Positions 1-8,842 of a DNA stretch of 64,000 bases are shown here, in pieces. The notes under the pieces are model-generated. The model was not told where the DNA came from, searched no databases, and worked only from the letters and a program-made list of their open reading frames with translations. A program made the position numbers and the translations under genes. The stretch is from Candidatus Magasanikbacteria bacterium RIFCSPHIGHO2_01_FULL_41_23 (GTDB lineage Bacteria > Patescibacteria > ABY1 > Magasanikbacterales > UBA922): contig MFPT01000004.1 of NCBI GenBank assembly GCA_001782805.1, positions 46,156-110,155 of the forward strand. The letters run 5' to 3'. Position 1 is the first letter of the stretch. Each line of letters starts with the position of its first letter.

Positions 1-783
1 TTTAGGTAACGTCCAACGAAACAAATCAGGTTCATCCGGCTTGGGGTTGATTTCCTGAGCGAAAAAACTTTGATCCGGTTGAAGCGCAACAATCACCGGT
101 TCAGTAAACGGATAAATTGGCTGAACCGTAAATGAAAGTGTGGTTGGAACATTCGCGTTAAAAACTGTTGGCTGATTCCAAATAATAGTGGCGGCCGGAA
201 TACTGGCCACTGTTTGAAAATTGGCGACTTTTTCAAATACTGAATTGAAATTACCCGGAGTATATGACAAAACCGCAGTTAGTGTTGATGTGGCAAATTG
301 ATCAACCAATAATCGACCACTCAAAATAACCGTGCCGCCTGATCCGGCGGGAATACTTCCCAAAACAATCGTTGAACGTTCACCCAAAACTGTGGGCGAA
401 CTGCTTACAAATACAAAACCCCGCGGATATTGAAAACTCAAACTGGCATGAGCAATGGGCAAGGCTTCCGCATTTCGATAACGCACCGTGTAGGTAATCG
501 TATCACCCGAAGCTATTATTGAGGGAGCTTCAACACTAACTGAAATTTGATCATTATATACTAAATTTGGCGTGGCGTATCGCCATACAACCCAGCCCAA
601 AATTCCCAATCCGCAAAAAACAAAAAAACAAGTCAACAAACGCCAAAACCAGATGCCGTTTGAGCGATCAAACGTTTTCATGTCCGGCATACTGCCATCG
701 GAATTTTCATAAATCTTGCGCAAATTTTCCTCGATCTTACGCGGCTCGGACACGGTTATTTTTTTTGATTTTGAACGAGACAT
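1..783 (-). CDS. membrane-anchored extracellular-repeat protein, C-terminus cut by window edge
   Basis: An open frame of 261 codons reads from an ATG at 783 to the window edge with no stop, so the C-terminus is missing. The first ~45 residues are charged and cytoplasmic-looking. One hydrophobic segment follows at about residues 45-65 (WFWRLLTCFFVFCGLGILGW). The rest looks extracellular and beta-rich, with phrases such as GDTITYTVRYRN and GSGGTVILSGRL that resemble DUF11/Ig-like surface repeats. It starts 7 nt after the stop of the DUF4012 gene and is probably co-transcribed with it. A role in the cell surface is inferred from topology only; the exact family is not identified. Confidence 0.7.
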   Translation of the reverse strand, partial: MSRSKSKKITVSEPRKIEENLRKIYENSDGSMPDMKTFDRSNGIWFWRLLTCFFVFCGLGILGWVVWRYATPNLVYNDQISVSVEAPSIIASGDTITYTVRYRNAEALPIAHASLSFQYPRGFVFVSSSPTVLGERSTIVLGSIPAGSGGTVILSGRLLVDQFATSTLTAVLSYTPGNFNSVFEKVANFQTVASIPAATIIWNQPTVFNANVPTTLSFTVQPIYPFTEPVIVALQPDQSFFAQEINPKPDEPDLFRWTLPK

Positions 784-790
784 AAAAAAA

Positions 791-3157
791 TTAATAAATG
801 GAATTTTGACTCATGACTACGCCAAACAATTCGTCTGTAGTTAATGTATCTGCCCAACGCAAACCGTTTGTACCAATTTCCGCATCATCGCGATTCCGCC
901 ATATCGGCGACCAGCCGTCCGGATAAATAATTTGTGTGGAAAAATTACTGTTGGTTCCGGATTGTTTTTGTACCAAAAGACTGTATCGTGATGGTGGCGC
1001 GGTTACAAAAAAAGGCAATTTGTAAGTAAACCAAACTTCAGTATCCTCACCGGCTTTGGTAGTGATCCAATTACCAAACACAGTTTTGTTAAATTCATTG
1101 GTAATGCGCGTTCCGCTACCGACATGAAAACCACGCTCAGTTTCATGAGTCTTTAAATCCTCGTCGTCAGTGTACCATTTTTCCGGAACCTTAAATGACT
1201 CTTCTTCCGGATAGACAAAACCACTGGCATTTATAATTTCTGCTCCTTCCGGAACATAAACGCGGACATAACTATTGTTGGGACGACCATAAAGCGCATC
1301 ACTGGGATTACCGCTATGTTTACGGCGAATAATAACCGTGTCAACAATGCTTCGATCAGGTTGAACGACAGCTTGATGCTCAATTTCATCGGTAATCCGC
1401 GCGTCACTTTTGGCGCCGCCCAAATTAGTATTAACCACCATTAGATAATCCTGTGTTGGCAACGTGGCAGTGATTTCTCCAGTCCATCCCAATTCGGAAA
1501 ATTTCTTTTGCGCGGCGGAATCTACGGTATAAATCTGAATTTCTTTTTGCGTCAAGGCCGTGCCAAGTTCACTGACCAATGAAATTATTTGTCCGGAATT
1601 TATGACTCCGGCATTATTAATTAATTGATGAAACACATCGCCAATTATGGCCTTTGGGCGATTCAAAGCCTTATCCTCGCCAGTCTCAACTTCGGTTTGC
1701 AATTTTTCCAGAGCATCAGCCGCGGTTAATTGCAATTGATAATGATCATTTTGAAGTGGACCGATTACCTTTAAAATCCGTTCCAGAACCGAAGCATTGA
1801 CCGCAATCACTCCATCAACGGTTGAGTCACGACTATGTTTATAAAACCAAGCGATTTTTTGCGCTGAAGCGGGAAAATCCGGAAACCAATTCGCATCCTG
1901 AAATTCCCAACGAGGATTGGCGATTTGTAATGGTAATGGCGGTTTGACAAACGTATCCAGCTGGCCTTGCAAATCATAACTGCCTCCCGGCGGCACTTCC
2001 AAATTCATGATCTTGCCACGTTGAACATCAAGTATGGCCATGCTGCCAATAAAACCACCGGTCGGACGCAATTCATGATGATTTTGAAACACCAATAAAT
2101 AACGTCGCGGAGAATCGCTTCCGAGCACTGTTTCCAATCCGGTTATAACCGAAGTCATTTTTTGCAAATCACCAATCAAACCGGCAAACAGCACTTTAAA
2201 ATCAGCAAAAGAATTTTGATATTCAACCGGCAATGTTTGGGATTTGACTTGTGCTAATTCCATGAGCGCGTTTTGATACTGCGGCACAGCGCCACGAATA
2301 TGAATTTTTAAAATATTCATGCGTTCCAAAAAATCAGCTTTACTGGAAGATGCCGCTGCCTCACCAATCCCTTTAACCAAATACGTATTACCAAGCGCGA
2401 CCATATGTCCGGCCGCCAAAATATGCTGACGACTGACAACTTTTTCGCCAACAACCGGTAAAATACTGGCGATATAAATAAGAGCACGATGCTCTTTTTC
2501 AATCATGGCTTCAACATTGCCAAATGAATTAAGGGCAACGTTCAAATCAAGCTGAGCTTGGGGTAAATTAGTGGCCAAAGCCGCGGCTGTGGATGATTGC
2601 AAAGACAAAAAAGCATTCACGCTTTCACTAACCAAATAATTGCTATCGTGACGTAATTTTTGATAATAAGAAAATGCCGGATATGGCACAAGCAACAGAA
2701 CAACGAGTGCGAATGCGGTCCAGACAAAAAAACGAAGTTCAAGACGAGCACAAAATTCGATATAGCTTGCCGCGATTCGTTTTAAAAAAGATTTTTTTGA
2801 GACGATGTCACTGGATTCTGAGTCAATATCTTGATTTGGTTCAGCTTCATTGCGATTGGCTTTTTTGACTAAGCTGGCAAAATCAATGACAACACGTTTG
2901 GGTTGTTCTGGAGTAATTTCGGAAAAAATCGGAAAATTTAACGGTGAATTGATGGATTTTTTTTGACTAAGCGTCACAACATGAGCTGATTGTCGTGGCT
3001 TCCTGGAAAAATGTACGGGGACATGTGTCGCGCGAATCGCCCGAGCTTCGGCTACTGGACAATCTGTTTTTATATGCCCAATTTTTTGGCAAACTGAACA
3101 TGGGCGATTAATCGCTGTTTTGTTTTTTAACGATGATGTATTTTTTTTATAATTCAC
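791..3157 (-). CDS. DUF4012 membrane protein with N-terminal CCHC zinc knuckle
   Basis: 788 residues from a GTG start. The C-terminal two thirds match the DUF4012 family; the signature RRYLLVFQNHHELRPTGGFIGS lies near residue 355. One membrane segment sits at about residues 143-163 (FFVWTAFALVVLLLVPYPAF), leaving a ~140-residue cytoplasmic tail and a large extracellular part. The tail carries C20-x2-C23-x4-H28-x4-C33, the exact spacing of a CCHC zinc knuckle (CSVCQKIGHIKTDC), a motif best known from nucleic-acid-binding proteins. DUF4012 proteins are common in CPR bacteria and actinobacteria, often near polysaccharide genes, and have no proven function. It is followed closely by a second surface protein. 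The upstream 400 bp are repeats, so its promoter is unclear. Confidence 0.85.
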   Translation of the reverse strand: MNYKKNTSSLKNKTAINRPCSVCQKIGHIKTDCPVAEARAIRATHVPVHFSRKPRQSAHVVTLSQKKSINSPLNFPIFSEITPEQPKRVVIDFASLVKKANRNEAEPNQDIDSESSDIVSKKSFLKRIAASYIEFCARLELRFFVWTAFALVVLLLVPYPAFSYYQKLRHDSNYLVSESVNAFLSLQSSTAAALATNLPQAQLDLNVALNSFGNVEAMIEKEHRALIYIASILPVVGEKVVSRQHILAAGHMVALGNTYLVKGIGEAAASSSKADFLERMNILKIHIRGAVPQYQNALMELAQVKSQTLPVEYQNSFADFKVLFAGLIGDLQKMTSVITGLETVLGSDSPRRYLLVFQNHHELRPTGGFIGSMAILDVQRGKIMNLEVPPGGSYDLQGQLDTFVKPPLPLQIANPRWEFQDANWFPDFPASAQKIAWFYKHSRDSTVDGVIAVNASVLERILKVIGPLQNDHYQLQLTAADALEKLQTEVETGEDKALNRPKAIIGDVFHQLINNAGVINSGQIISLVSELGTALTQKEIQIYTVDSAAQKKFSELGWTGEITATLPTQDYLMVVNTNLGGAKSDARITDEIEHQAVVQPDRSIVDTVIIRRKHSGNPSDALYGRPNNSYVRVYVPEGAEIINASGFVYPEEESFKVPEKWYTDDEDLKTHETERGFHVGSGTRITNEFNKTVFGNWITTKAGEDTEVWFTYKLPFFVTAPPSRYSLLVQKQSGTNSNFSTQIIYPDGWSPIWRNRDDAEIGTNGLRWADTLTTDELFGVVMSQNSIY

Positions 3158-3240
3158 AATTAAATTTGAAAAAATACTTTTTTTCTGAATCTTAAGAAAA
3201 ATTCTTCTTTGCTAAATCTTAAGCAAATTTCATTCGTACT

Positions 3241-3390
3241 AACTCTTAAGCAAAATTCGACGATATCCTTTTGTTCAACTGATAGTCTAACGGATTATGC
3301 ATTCTCAACAAGTTATCATACTCAGCTTTCAGCAAAAGTATATTCGTCTCCATTTTGCTTATTAGTTTAGTCGAATGTTTCGCTGTTGCA
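3241..3390 (+). repeat. H-type hairpin repeat, copy H1 (hairpin 3248-3360 plus conserved tail)
   Basis: A 113-bp imperfect palindrome whose ends are AAGCAAAAT and ATTTTGCTT, followed by the tail TCGAATGTTTCGCTGTTGCA. Inside, GACGATATCCTTTTG pairs with CAAAAGTATATTCGTC. The middle (TTCAACTGATAGTCT onward) is shared with copies at 19616-19728 and, inverted, 54901-55013. Shorter related sequence at 3190-3240 (CTTAAG followed by AAATTC) suggests decayed extra ends. No coding potential is seen. Confidence 0.85.
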
Positions 3391-3414
3391 ATGCGAGACA
3401 GGGTTTAATCTTTG

Positions 3415-3516
3415 AAGCAAACTGGAGTGAGATCTTTTTCTCGATGCCCGAGCCTGTTTACCCTAAGCTTGTCGAAGGGTCGAGGGTCGAGAAAAATGGT
3501 CTCACGAAGTTTGCTT
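3415..3516 (-). repeat. H-type hairpin repeat, short variant, inverted relative to 35517-35618
   Basis: A 102-bp palindrome with the family ends (AAGCAAACT / AGTTTGCTT). Its arms differ from H1: GTGAGA/TCTCAC and TTCTCGA/TCGAGAA. The interior contains the widespread CCCT-AGCTTGTCGA-AGGG palindrome. The same sequence occurs in the opposite orientation at 35517-35618. The following bases to 3560 end with the GAATTTTTATTTTAATTTCC motif of the 111-bp B repeat. The stretch 3391-3414 is tail sequence. A 63-residue frame here lies entirely in repeat DNA and is not a gene. Confidence 0.85.
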
Positions 3517-3585
3517 ACGAGTTAGCAAAGAGGAATTTTTATTTTAATTTCCTTAATGCAATTTAATAAATTATACCACAAAATT

Positions 3586-4725
3586 CTAGCGCTTGTGAAA
3601 TATTTTTTCATAAATCGCCCGAGTCTCCGCTGCAAGCTTGCTCCAAGAATACCGGAGCGATTCTTGACGCGCGGCCAAACGTAATTCGTAACGAATTTCG
3701 TCATTAATTAATCCTTGAAAAATAACATCGGCCATTTGTTTAATTGATTCCGGGTCAAAATACAGCGCCCCCATGCCTAAAATTTCCGGAATAGAACCAC
3801 GATTTGACGCCACGACCGGTACATTAAAAATCCACGCTTCCAACGGCGGCAAACCAAAACCTTCGTATAAACTGGGGAAAACAAAAAGCGCAGCATTTTT
3901 ATACAAAGCCGGCAAATCTTCATCCGGCACAAAACCGGTAAAAATAATATGGGAAATTTTTTCCTCCTGCACGATTTTTTCAATTTTATTGGAAAAATAA
4001 TTTTTTTTACTCGCGATGACCAATTGATAATCATTGCCATGACGCTCAACCAATAATTTCCAGGCACGCACCAAACCGGCCAAATTTTTATGTGGATAGC
4101 TAACGCCAACATACAACGCATAAGACTTGTTGATTCCAAATTTTTCAATTGTATTTTGCGATGCACTGACATTCGCGGGCGATTCAAAACTGGGAGCTTG
4201 ATAAATAATGAAAATTTTATTCGTTGTTTGCGGAAAATGTTTAATGATTTCTTGTTTGGTGAATTCGCTGACCGCGATAATGTGTTCGGCGCTTTGGACT
4301 GCGTGCCGCAAGACAATCCGATACGCCAAATTTTTAAACCAATACCCAATCGGTCCGAGCGTGCTGGCCGCGCGCGTGGAATATTGCAAAAGCAATAAGT
4401 CATGAATCGTAACAACAAACGGCTCATTATAAAATAATGGCACATTCCAGTGCGGAAAATGCATCAATTCAACTTTGGCTTTTTTAATAATGCTTGCCAA
4501 CAAAATTTGTTCACGCCAGCCATACCACGGAATATCGGCCAAAACTTTTGTATATTTAAAATGTTCATTTCCTATTTTTACTTTATTGATATTCTCTGAA
4601 CGCAAAAAAAGAACGTAATCGTTTTCCTGATCAATCAGGCTCAAGTGTAAAACAAGTTGTTCAATATATCGTCCCAATCCGCCTTGTTCCGGCCCCAACA
4701 GGCGACAATCAATTCCAATTTTCAT
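3586..4725 (-). CDS. family 4 glycosyltransferase (GT-B fold)
   Basis: About 379 residues from the ATG at 4725; a TTG three codons upstream is open but has no advantage. The N-terminus has the GGLGRYI donor-domain loop near residue 16. The C-terminal domain has GVSYPHKNLAGLVRAW and then FPSLYEGFGLPPLEAW near residue 283, the E-x7-E region that binds the nucleotide-sugar phosphate in GT4 enzymes. No signal or membrane segment is seen, so it acts at the cytoplasmic face. It lies 16 nt downstream of queA in the fic-queA-GT unit. The sugar and acceptor cannot be read; a mannosyl or rhamnosyl transferase for surface glycan is plausible given manC nearby. Confidence 0.85.
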   Translation of the reverse strand: MKIGIDCRLLGPEQGGLGRYIEQLVLHLSLIDQENDYVLFLRSENINKVKIGNEHFKYTKVLADIPWYGWREQILLASIIKKAKVELMHFPHWNVPLFYNEPFVVTIHDLLLLQYSTRAASTLGPIGYWFKNLAYRIVLRHAVQSAEHIIAVSEFTKQEIIKHFPQTTNKIFIIYQAPSFESPANVSASQNTIEKFGINKSYALYVGVSYPHKNLAGLVRAWKLLVERHGNDYQLVIASKKNYFSNKIEKIVQEEKISHIIFTGFVPDEDLPALYKNAALFVFPSLYEGFGLPPLEAWIFNVPVVASNRGSIPEILGMGALYFDPESIKQMADVIFQGLINDEIRYELRLAARQESLRYSWSKLAAETRAIYEKIFHKR

Positions 4726-4741
4726 ACAGCACAATCACTAA

Positions 4742-5824
4742 CTAATAAATAAACATGGCATCGCCAAAACTATAAAAACGATATTTATCGGCAACCGCTT
4801 GCCGATAACAAGATAACATAAATTCTCTGTCGCCAACCAATGCGGCGGTCAACATTAAAAGCGTTGATTTTGGCAAATGAAAATTGGTAATTAATGCGTC
4901 CACTACTTGGAATGTAAATCCAGGAATAATAAAAATATTCAGATCGCCATGATACGGTTCAATCCAATTTCCATTTTTTTGACCGGAAAATTTGGCACAA
5001 AATTGCGCCACGCCTTCCAAAGTTCTGACTGTAGTTGTGCCCACCGCAATAACCCGTCGTCCATCGTGTTTTGCCTTATTGACGGACTCGGCTGTTTCCT
5101 GGGAAATCTCCACTTGTTCGCTGTGCATAGTATGGTCCGCGATGCGTTCGGTTTTAACGGGCAAAAAAGTTCCCAGGCCAACATGCAATGTTACTTCCGC
5201 GAATTCCACGCCTTTATTTTTTAATTTTTCAATGAGTTCCGGAGTAAAATGAAATCCGGCTGTGGGCGCGGCCACCGATCCTTCATGTTTCGCGTAAATA
5301 GTTTGATAGACATCAAGTTCATGTCGTTCATCTTTTACATAAGGCGGCAATGGCACGGATCCATATTGATTGGCTTTGGCGCGAACTTGTTCCGCTGTAT
5401 CTGGAAATTGAACTAAAATTGTGCCGTCATTTTCTTTAACAATCACGTCACACCAAAAATCCGACGCGAATTGTACGCGCGTGCCTGATTTTACATGCCG
5501 ACCGGGTTTAGCCAGTACTTTCCATACTCCGAGATTTTCCATGGGCCGAACTAAAAAAATTTCCACTGGTTTAGTATGATCGCGCAACGGTTCACCTTTT
5601 TCCGACAGTAATTGTCCCGACAACCGCGCTTTAAAAACTTTGGAATTATTCCAGACCAACAAATCACCTGACTGAAAATAATCAACAATATCAAAAAAAT
5701 GTTTATGCGTTGTACTTTTTTGCGCGCGATCCACTATCATCAAACGCGAAACATCACGCGGCTCAACCGGTTTTTGGGCGATCAGTCTTGTGGGTAAATT
5801 ATAGTCAAAATCAGCGGTAAACAT
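4742..5824 (-). CDS. queA: tRNA preQ1(34) S-adenosylmethionine ribosyltransferase-isomerase
   Basis: 360 residues, full length for QueA. The N-terminus FDYNLPTRLIAQKPVEPRDVSRL is the family hallmark. GSVAAPTAGFHFT and TLHVGLGTFLPV follow in the expected order, then RRVIAVGTTTVRTLE and the C-terminal NFHLPKSTLLML. The enzyme moves the ribosyl part of AdoMet onto 7-aminomethyl-7-deazaguanine in the wobble position of tRNAs, the penultimate queuosine step. No other queuosine gene is visible here, so the cell may salvage precursors or encode them elsewhere. One base separates it from the fic stop, so the two are probably co-transcribed from the strong promoter upstream of fic. Confidence 0.95.
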   Translation of the reverse strand: MFTADFDYNLPTRLIAQKPVEPRDVSRLMIVDRAQKSTTHKHFFDIVDYFQSGDLLVWNNSKVFKARLSGQLLSEKGEPLRDHTKPVEIFLVRPMENLGVWKVLAKPGRHVKSGTRVQFASDFWCDVIVKENDGTILVQFPDTAEQVRAKANQYGSVPLPPYVKDERHELDVYQTIYAKHEGSVAAPTAGFHFTPELIEKLKNKGVEFAEVTLHVGLGTFLPVKTERIADHTMHSEQVEISQETAESVNKAKHDGRRVIAVGTTTVRTLEGVAQFCAKFSGQKNGNWIEPYHGDLNIFIIPGFTFQVVDALITNFHLPKSTLLMLTAALVGDREFMLSCYRQAVADKYRFYSFGDAMFIY

Positions 5825-5825
5825 A

Positions 5826-6854
5826 TTATTTTATTTTATACATTGTTGCTTTGGCTTTTCCCAAGCGAACAATTTTTCCCAGCGCGATCAATTTATTAAA
5901 ATCCAAATTACGCGTGGCTTTGGCGCGATCAGTTATCTGCGAATACAACTTGTCAGTAATGTATTCGTGTTCGGCAATGTAGTTTAAAATATTTTGATGA
6001 TACGGTTGCAATACATCGGCTGGAGAAAACGCGGATTTTTTTAACCCCTCGCCCACGCGCAAAAGTTCATCAATAATTCCATCCGTAAAATATTCCAGCC
6101 ATTCCGTAAAATCCAACTCATTTTTAATATCATAATAATTTCCCCGCACGCCTACTGTGGCAAAATATTTAGTGACATTTTGATTATAATAATTTTCAAA
6201 ACTAAACAAATTAAAAGTATTGAGACCCATCCCCGCCAACAAAACTTTAGTAGCCAGTCGAATGGTTCGGCCATTGCCATCAATAAATGGATGGATAACA
6301 ACAAACTGTTTATGAAAAATCCCGGCTAAAATCAGTGGATCAAGAATTTTTTTATTGCGTTCTATAAAATCAAACAACTGTTTCATCAATTCCGAGACAT
6401 CCGCCTGATCAGGCGGCCAGTACACGGTTATCCGCGCACGCGGATCATTGACAAAAACCGGTTCTTGTCGAAGTACGCCGGAACGATGCTCGGACAACAA
6501 ATTTTGTGTTACAGTTTTTTGTATTTTTAAAACTAAGGGCAAACCAAAATGAAAAGAACTTTCTTTAACCATTGTATTGAGTTCAATTAAAGCCTCATTA
6601 TAATTCAAAACTTCTCGCTCACTGTCGCGAATAAATTCCGGACGGTGTTTCAAAATTTCCCTAACATCGGTCAATGGAAGTGGATTGCCTTCAATACTGG
6701 TGGAGGCATGGGCGGAAATTTCCCGTGCCTTTTTTTCCCAATCCATTAAGACCACTTTGGCCAATGGCTGATAGTTCAATTCTGCCACCAAAACTGAAAT
6801 CCGTTTGACGTTTTGCAACAATTTAGGAGAAACCGTATATTTTGGCTTAAACAT
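5826..6854 (-). CDS. Fic family protein with N-terminal inhibitory helix (class II)
   Basis: 342 residues. The catalytic FIC motif HPFIDGNGR lies at residues 188-196 and is intact: the His base, the anion-binding GNGR, and Asp for the metal. The inhibitory motif [S/T]xxxE[G/N] is present as S51-T-S-I-E55-G56, so ATP binding should be auto-inhibited as in other class II Fic proteins. The C-terminal ~70 residues look like a winged helix. Fic proteins transfer AMP or other nucleotides to hydroxyl side chains; the target is not predictable. No antitoxin-like partner lies alongside. The start ATG at 6854 sits about 30 bp below a consensus sigma-70 promoter with repeated TCGTC motifs. Confidence 0.9.
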   Translation of the reverse strand: MFKPKYTVSPKLLQNVKRISVLVAELNYQPLAKVVLMDWEKKAREISAHASTSIEGNPLPLTDVREILKHRPEFIRDSEREVLNYNEALIELNTMVKESSFHFGLPLVLKIQKTVTQNLLSEHRSGVLRQEPVFVNDPRARITVYWPPDQADVSELMKQLFDFIERNKKILDPLILAGIFHKQFVVIHPFIDGNGRTIRLATKVLLAGMGLNTFNLFSFENYYNQNVTKYFATVGVRGNYYDIKNELDFTEWLEYFTDGIIDELLRVGEGLKKSAFSPADVLQPYHQNILNYIAEHEYITDKLYSQITDRAKATRNLDFNKLIALGKIVRLGKAKATMYKIK

Positions 6855-6882
6855 AAGGTTTTAAGTAATTGACTATAGACGA

Positions 6883-6911
6883 ATTATAGACGATTGTTGG
6901 ACGATTGTCAA
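6883..6911 (-). promoter_or_regulatory. consensus sigma-70 promoter with repeated TCGTC motifs, upstream of fic-queA-GT
   Basis: On the minus strand TTGACA (6911-6906) and TATAAT (6888-6883) are both perfect and 17 bp apart. Three copies of A/T-TCGTC lie 11-12 bp apart across the spacer and the start region (two followed by TATA), which could be an operator on one helix face. The nearby CCCGTC/GACGGG palindrome at 6930-6945 follows the mltG stop. Confidence 0.8.
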
Positions 6912-6947
6912 TTGCTTCTCTGGGTTTTTTGTCCCGACTTGACGGGA

Positions 6948-7781
6948 TTATTTTTTCAAAAACCGTCGCGCATTTTCGTTATGTTCCGCCAATGTCCGCG
7001 CATACTTAACTTCTCCCGTGTCCAGCGTAGTCAAAAAATACCAATAACCGTTTTTTTCCGGATTAATCGCGGCCATAATTGATTCCAAACTTGGATTACT
7101 GATTGATCCGGGCGGAAGTTTGGGATATTTATACGTATTCCAAAAATTATCTGTTTGCCGGTCTTCATTGGAAGTAAATACTGTTCCCTCTTTGGCCGTC
7201 GCATAATGAACTGTGGAATCAGCTTGTAAACCCATTCCCACATCATGTCGTCGCCAAAAAATATCCGCGACTTTGGCTTTGTCGGTTTTGGTTTTCACTT
7301 CCCGTTCCAAAATACCGGCCATGGTCAAAATTTCATGAATGCTTCTATCGGTCAATTTAATGGAATTTTGTAATTCCGCAGAAAATTCTTTTTCACGTTG
7401 AGATGCCAGCCGGCTTATGATATTCTTAACCGTTGCATCCGCGTAAACACGATAAGTATCGGGCGCCAAATATCCTTCGAGACTGAGGCCGCGCGGTTTG
7501 GCGATCAACAGTGAATTGGTAATTATGGACGCAGTATTATTTGCTCTGGCCGCCAGACCGGTAATTACATATACATCGGCAGTGGACGAAGCAAATTCTT
7601 GTTGTACCAAATATTCCGCCACGTCGCGCAAATCCCAGCCCGGAATAATTGTAATGGTTTTTTCCACGCGAGCATTGCGGACAATTTTTTCCGCTCGATC
7701 TTTGAGAACAGTTTGTCGCCACCACAAACCGGCCACAGTAATGATAATCACCGATAAAATGACAAATTTAACCACGCGCAT
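6948..7781 (-). CDS. mltG: endolytic murein transglycosylase MltG
   Basis: 277 residues, slightly short for the family (usually 330-350). A single N-terminal membrane helix (VVKFVILSVIIITVAGLWW) anchors a periplasm-facing YceG domain. The LysM-like part is short (TITIIPGWDLRDVAEYL). The catalytic region contains MAGILEREVKT with the conserved Glu, then GMGLQADSTVHYA and NTYKYPKLPPGSISNPS, and it ends with the typical FLTTLDTGEVKYARTLAEHN. It cleaves nascent glycan strands and sets their length. It is followed upstream, 3 nt away, by the GDP-mannose pyrophosphorylase gene in the same direction. Confidence 0.93.
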   Translation of the reverse strand: MRVVKFVILSVIIITVAGLWWRQTVLKDRAEKIVRNARVEKTITIIPGWDLRDVAEYLVQQEFASSTADVYVITGLAARANNTASIITNSLLIAKPRGLSLEGYLAPDTYRVYADATVKNIISRLASQREKEFSAELQNSIKLTDRSIHEILTMAGILEREVKTKTDKAKVADIFWRRHDVGMGLQADSTVHYATAKEGTVFTSNEDRQTDNFWNTYKYPKLPPGSISNPSLESIMAAINPEKNGYWYFLTTLDTGEVKYARTLAEHNENARRFLKK

Positions 7782-7784
7782 AAT

Positions 7785-8837
7785 TTACAAATATTTTTCT
7801 TCACCCGCATCTTCCAATTCTTTCAACACATTTTTAATTTCCGGAACAAAATCTTTGTGGCAAACCAAAAGCGCGTCCGGAGTATTTACGACCACAATTC
7901 CAGCCAAACCGATTGTTACCACTTTTTTTTGACTCTCTTCATTATATACCAAAGAGTCGCGAGTTTTTTTAACCAATATATTGCCGGACAAAAAATTATC
8001 TTCTTGCTTTGGTGACAGAGCTTCTTTCAACGCATACAAAGTTCCCGGATCACTCCAACCTAAATTTACCGGCATCACGACTGCGTCAGACAAAGACAGA
8101 TGCTCAATAATCGCTTCATCAAATGAAAGCGTTGGTAAATTTTTGTATTCACGATTAAGCGTGACTTCATCGCTCGCCATAATTTCCAAATTCCGCCACA
8201 GTTCAGGCTGAAAATCTTGATACCACTTAATCATGGTATCCAAATCAAAAACAAAATAACCGGGATTCCATAACCATTCTCCACTGGCAAACATGGTGTC
8301 GCACAGGGATTTTTCCGGACGGTATTTCCAGCCCGCGAACGAGCGATAGTTACCGACCGATTGTTCGCCCAGTTTAATCCAACCCAAATTATGATTGGCA
8401 AAACGCGGTTTTTCTCCAAAAAAAATAATCTTTGTCGGGTCAGCCGACACTAATTCTTCCGCGCGGTTCAAGACTGATTCAAATTCCTGTGGATGATCCA
8501 CAAAATGATCTGACCAAATAATTGCGGCGGAGCCAGTCGCACCGCTTTTTTTTAAACGAACCAAAGTCAAACCAACGGCCGCGGCCAAATCACGACGACA
8601 TGGTTCCGTCAAAATATGATCCTCTACGATTTCCGGAATTTGTTTTTTTACCAGATCTTTGTACTGTTCATTCGTAATTATAAAAATATTTTCCCGACCA
8701 AAATTATTGACGCGTGTCATTGTCATTTGCAATGTTGATTGTCCATCTTTAAAAAAACCAAACTGTTTCGGTGAATTTTTGCGACTTAACGGCCACAAGC
8801 GTGTGCCGGCTCCGCCCGCGAAAATTAAAATATTCAT
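7785..8837 (-). CDS. manC: mannose-1-phosphate guanylyltransferase
   Basis: About 350 residues from the ATG at 8837 (MNILIFAGGAGTRLWPLSR); a longer frame would overlap the upstream PAP2 gene. The nucleotide-binding signature GGAGTRLWPLSRKNSPKQF is that of GDP-mannose pyrophosphorylases. GEKPRFANHNLGWIKLG, the WNPGYFVFD region and NLGWSDPGTLYAL are also typical. It makes GDP-mannose from Man-1-P and GTP. No C-terminal isomerase cupin is fused, so this is the short, single-function form. With the PGI/PMI-like isomerase at 19985 it supplies activated mannose for surface glycans. Confidence 0.93.
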   Translation of the reverse strand: MNILIFAGGAGTRLWPLSRKNSPKQFGFFKDGQSTLQMTMTRVNNFGRENIFIITNEQYKDLVKKQIPEIVEDHILTEPCRRDLAAAVGLTLVRLKKSGATGSAAIIWSDHFVDHPQEFESVLNRAEELVSADPTKIIFFGEKPRFANHNLGWIKLGEQSVGNYRSFAGWKYRPEKSLCDTMFASGEWLWNPGYFVFDLDTMIKWYQDFQPELWRNLEIMASDEVTLNREYKNLPTLSFDEAIIEHLSLSDAVVMPVNLGWSDPGTLYALKEALSPKQEDNFLSGNILVKKTRDSLVYNEESQKKVVTIGLAGIVVVNTPDALLVCHKDFVPEIKNVLKELEDAGEEKYL

Positions 8838-8842
8838 AAATG

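Noticed and set aside
3241..3516. CRISPR array
   Set aside because: Repeats are long palindromes in two orientations without regular unique spacers, and no cas gene is present in the window.
3375..3566. 63-residue plus-strand frame
   Set aside because: Lies entirely in palindromic repeat DNA.
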